DNA of 64,000 bases from NCBI RefSeq assembly GCF_001273755.1, contig NZ_LGYA01000001.1, forward strand, positions 3,013,448 through 3,077,447. Direction: 5' to 3'. Each line of letters starts with the position of its first letter. Within the stretch, counting starts at the first letter, position 1. The DNA is from Peribacillus butanolivorans. GTDB taxonomy: Bacteria; Bacillota; Bacilli; Bacillales; DSM-1321. The notes beneath the pieces were generated by a model, which made no database searches, was not told where the DNA came from, and worked only from the letters and a program-made list of their open reading frames with translations. This document shows positions 63,359 through 64,000 of the stretch, one piece after another. The translations under genes were made by a program, and so were the position numbers.

Positions 63359-63688
63359 ATTTCATACCTCCTATGTTCCTGTTATTTTGCAATATCCTGT
63401 TTCAAATTCTAGTATTAACAAAGGGACGATTAATATAATAATAAGATACCAGCATTGCCAGTGAAGAAAAGAATCATTTCACTAATTTTGTATTAAATTA
63501 TTTTTAAACTCCTTCCTCATTTCCCTAACGGTGTCAATTGGGGATAATTATTCATATACTTTCCACCTATTTTTTCTCAATGTTTCCCTTTGATTATTGA
63601 ACAATACTGCCCCGTTAGTGCAAGAAAAAGGCTGACGCAGCAACCCCTGTTAATGAACTAAAGCACCTGTTAGTTGAGGATGCTAAAC
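63359..63688. other. Gene-free region carrying dispersed repeats
   Basis: No reading frame with support in about 330 bp. The right part (63605-63680) holds repeat units related to the hairpin at 62828. Confidence 0.5.
63605..63680. repeat. Dispersed repeat cluster, copies 2 and 3
   Basis: CTGCCCCGTTAGTGCAAG, then AAAAAGGCTGACGCAGCAA, then AACTAA-AGCACCTG-TTAGTT. The last forms a hairpin like the one at 62828-62847. From memory, such strings recur in intergenic regions of related Bacillus genomes. Confidence 0.6.
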
Positions 63689-63889
63689 TCAATAATTTTC
63701 TTTTTTCCAACGTTTATATTCTACAAACTCTAAAAAACCATAAGCCGTTATCATTGATAAAATGGGGACAACATAATACTTCGGAGATCCAAATATAAAG
63801 ATAACAACAATGAAACCTGCAATAAAAAGTGCAGTATTTAAAAGAAATGATTTCTTTCGATATTTTAAATAAAGTTTTACCTTATCCAT
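63689..63889 (-). CDS. Small membrane protein
   Basis: A 66-residue protein of unknown family: MDKVKLYLKYRKKSF, two hydrophobic helices (about 13-33 and 37-55), then FVEYKRWKKENY. The ATG at 63889 follows AAAGGA; an in-frame ATG ten codons earlier lacks a site. It resembles many small hypothetical Bacillus membrane proteins. Confidence 0.65.
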   Translation of the reverse strand: MDKVKLYLKYRKKSFLLNTALFIAGFIVVIFIFGSPKYYVVPILSMITAYGFLEFVEYKRWKKENY

Positions 63890-64000
63890 TACTTTTCCTT
63901 TCACGCCAAACATATTCACTAATATTTTTTGTTATCTTTCTTGAACTCCCTCAGTATGATAGCTATAGCTCTCGAATGCTCACTTATTCGTTTCATAACC

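Overview
The window is chromosomal DNA from an endospore-forming member of the Bacillaceae. AT-rich codon use, AGGAGG-type ribosome sites, frequent TTG starts and gene blocks co-linear with Bacillus subtilis (mtn, ctpA-deoD-yozD-yodN-yozE-kamA-yod, ypmSRQ/ypmP/ilvA/dfrA/thy/ypjP, ilvD-ypgR-ypgQ-bsaA-metA) support this. Differences from B. subtilis (a qox cluster beside kamA, a sigma-54 activator in the kam locus, tat genes beside ypmP, an IS1182-like element) point to a Peribacillus/'Bacillus simplex'-like organism; the species is an inference.

Layout. 1-5.8 kb: methionine salvage, with mtnW (cut by the window edge) and mtnE on the minus strand, a decayed mtnU, and mtnK-mtnA on the plus strand; mtnW and mtnKA each have a SAM-I riboswitch with terminator. 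6-13 kb: an LCP-family lipoprotein, ctpA, deoD, yozD, yodN, a sensor histidine kinase and yozE. 13.6-17.4 kb: a qoxABCD aa3 menaquinol oxidase operon bracketed by two direct copies of the 3' end of yokU, so it looks inserted. 17.8-26 kb: the lysine/beta-lysine locus yokU-kamA under a sigma-54 promoter, its sigma-54 activator, and yodP-yodQ-yodR-yodS-yodT, which together could convert lysine through acetyl-beta-lysine to CoA esters. 26-34 kb: small hypothetical genes, an S66 carboxypeptidase, a sporulation peptide of the YjcZ family with a sigma-K-like promoter, SGNH hydrolases, msrA-msrB, a DUF4397 protein, ypmS-ypmR and ypmQ. 34-40.7 kb: degV, ypmP, tatA-tatC, ilvA, thyA-dfrA, an anthrax-lethal-factor-like metallopeptidase and a small membrane protein. 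40.7-42.5 kb: an IS1182-like element with a frameshifted transposase, inserted in a terminator hairpin that is now duplicated at both ends. 42.5-57 kb: terC, ypjP, a 26-residue membrane peptide, a gamma-glutamyltransferase, ypiP, brxA, ilvD, ypgR, an ABC-F ATPase overlapping ypgQ, a second degV, bsaA and metA. 57-64 kb: an AIM24 protein with a methyltransferase, mntR, topB, a 5'-truncated DGQHR (DndB-like) gene, a VOC protein, a small membrane protein and short dispersed repeats.

No rRNA, tRNA, CRISPR array or complete defence system is visible. Most of the window is core Bacillaceae metabolism. The most unusual items are the repeat-bracketed qox segment, the IS in a duplicated palindromic terminator together with its GC-rich leader block, the DGQHR remnant and the secreted HExxH protease.
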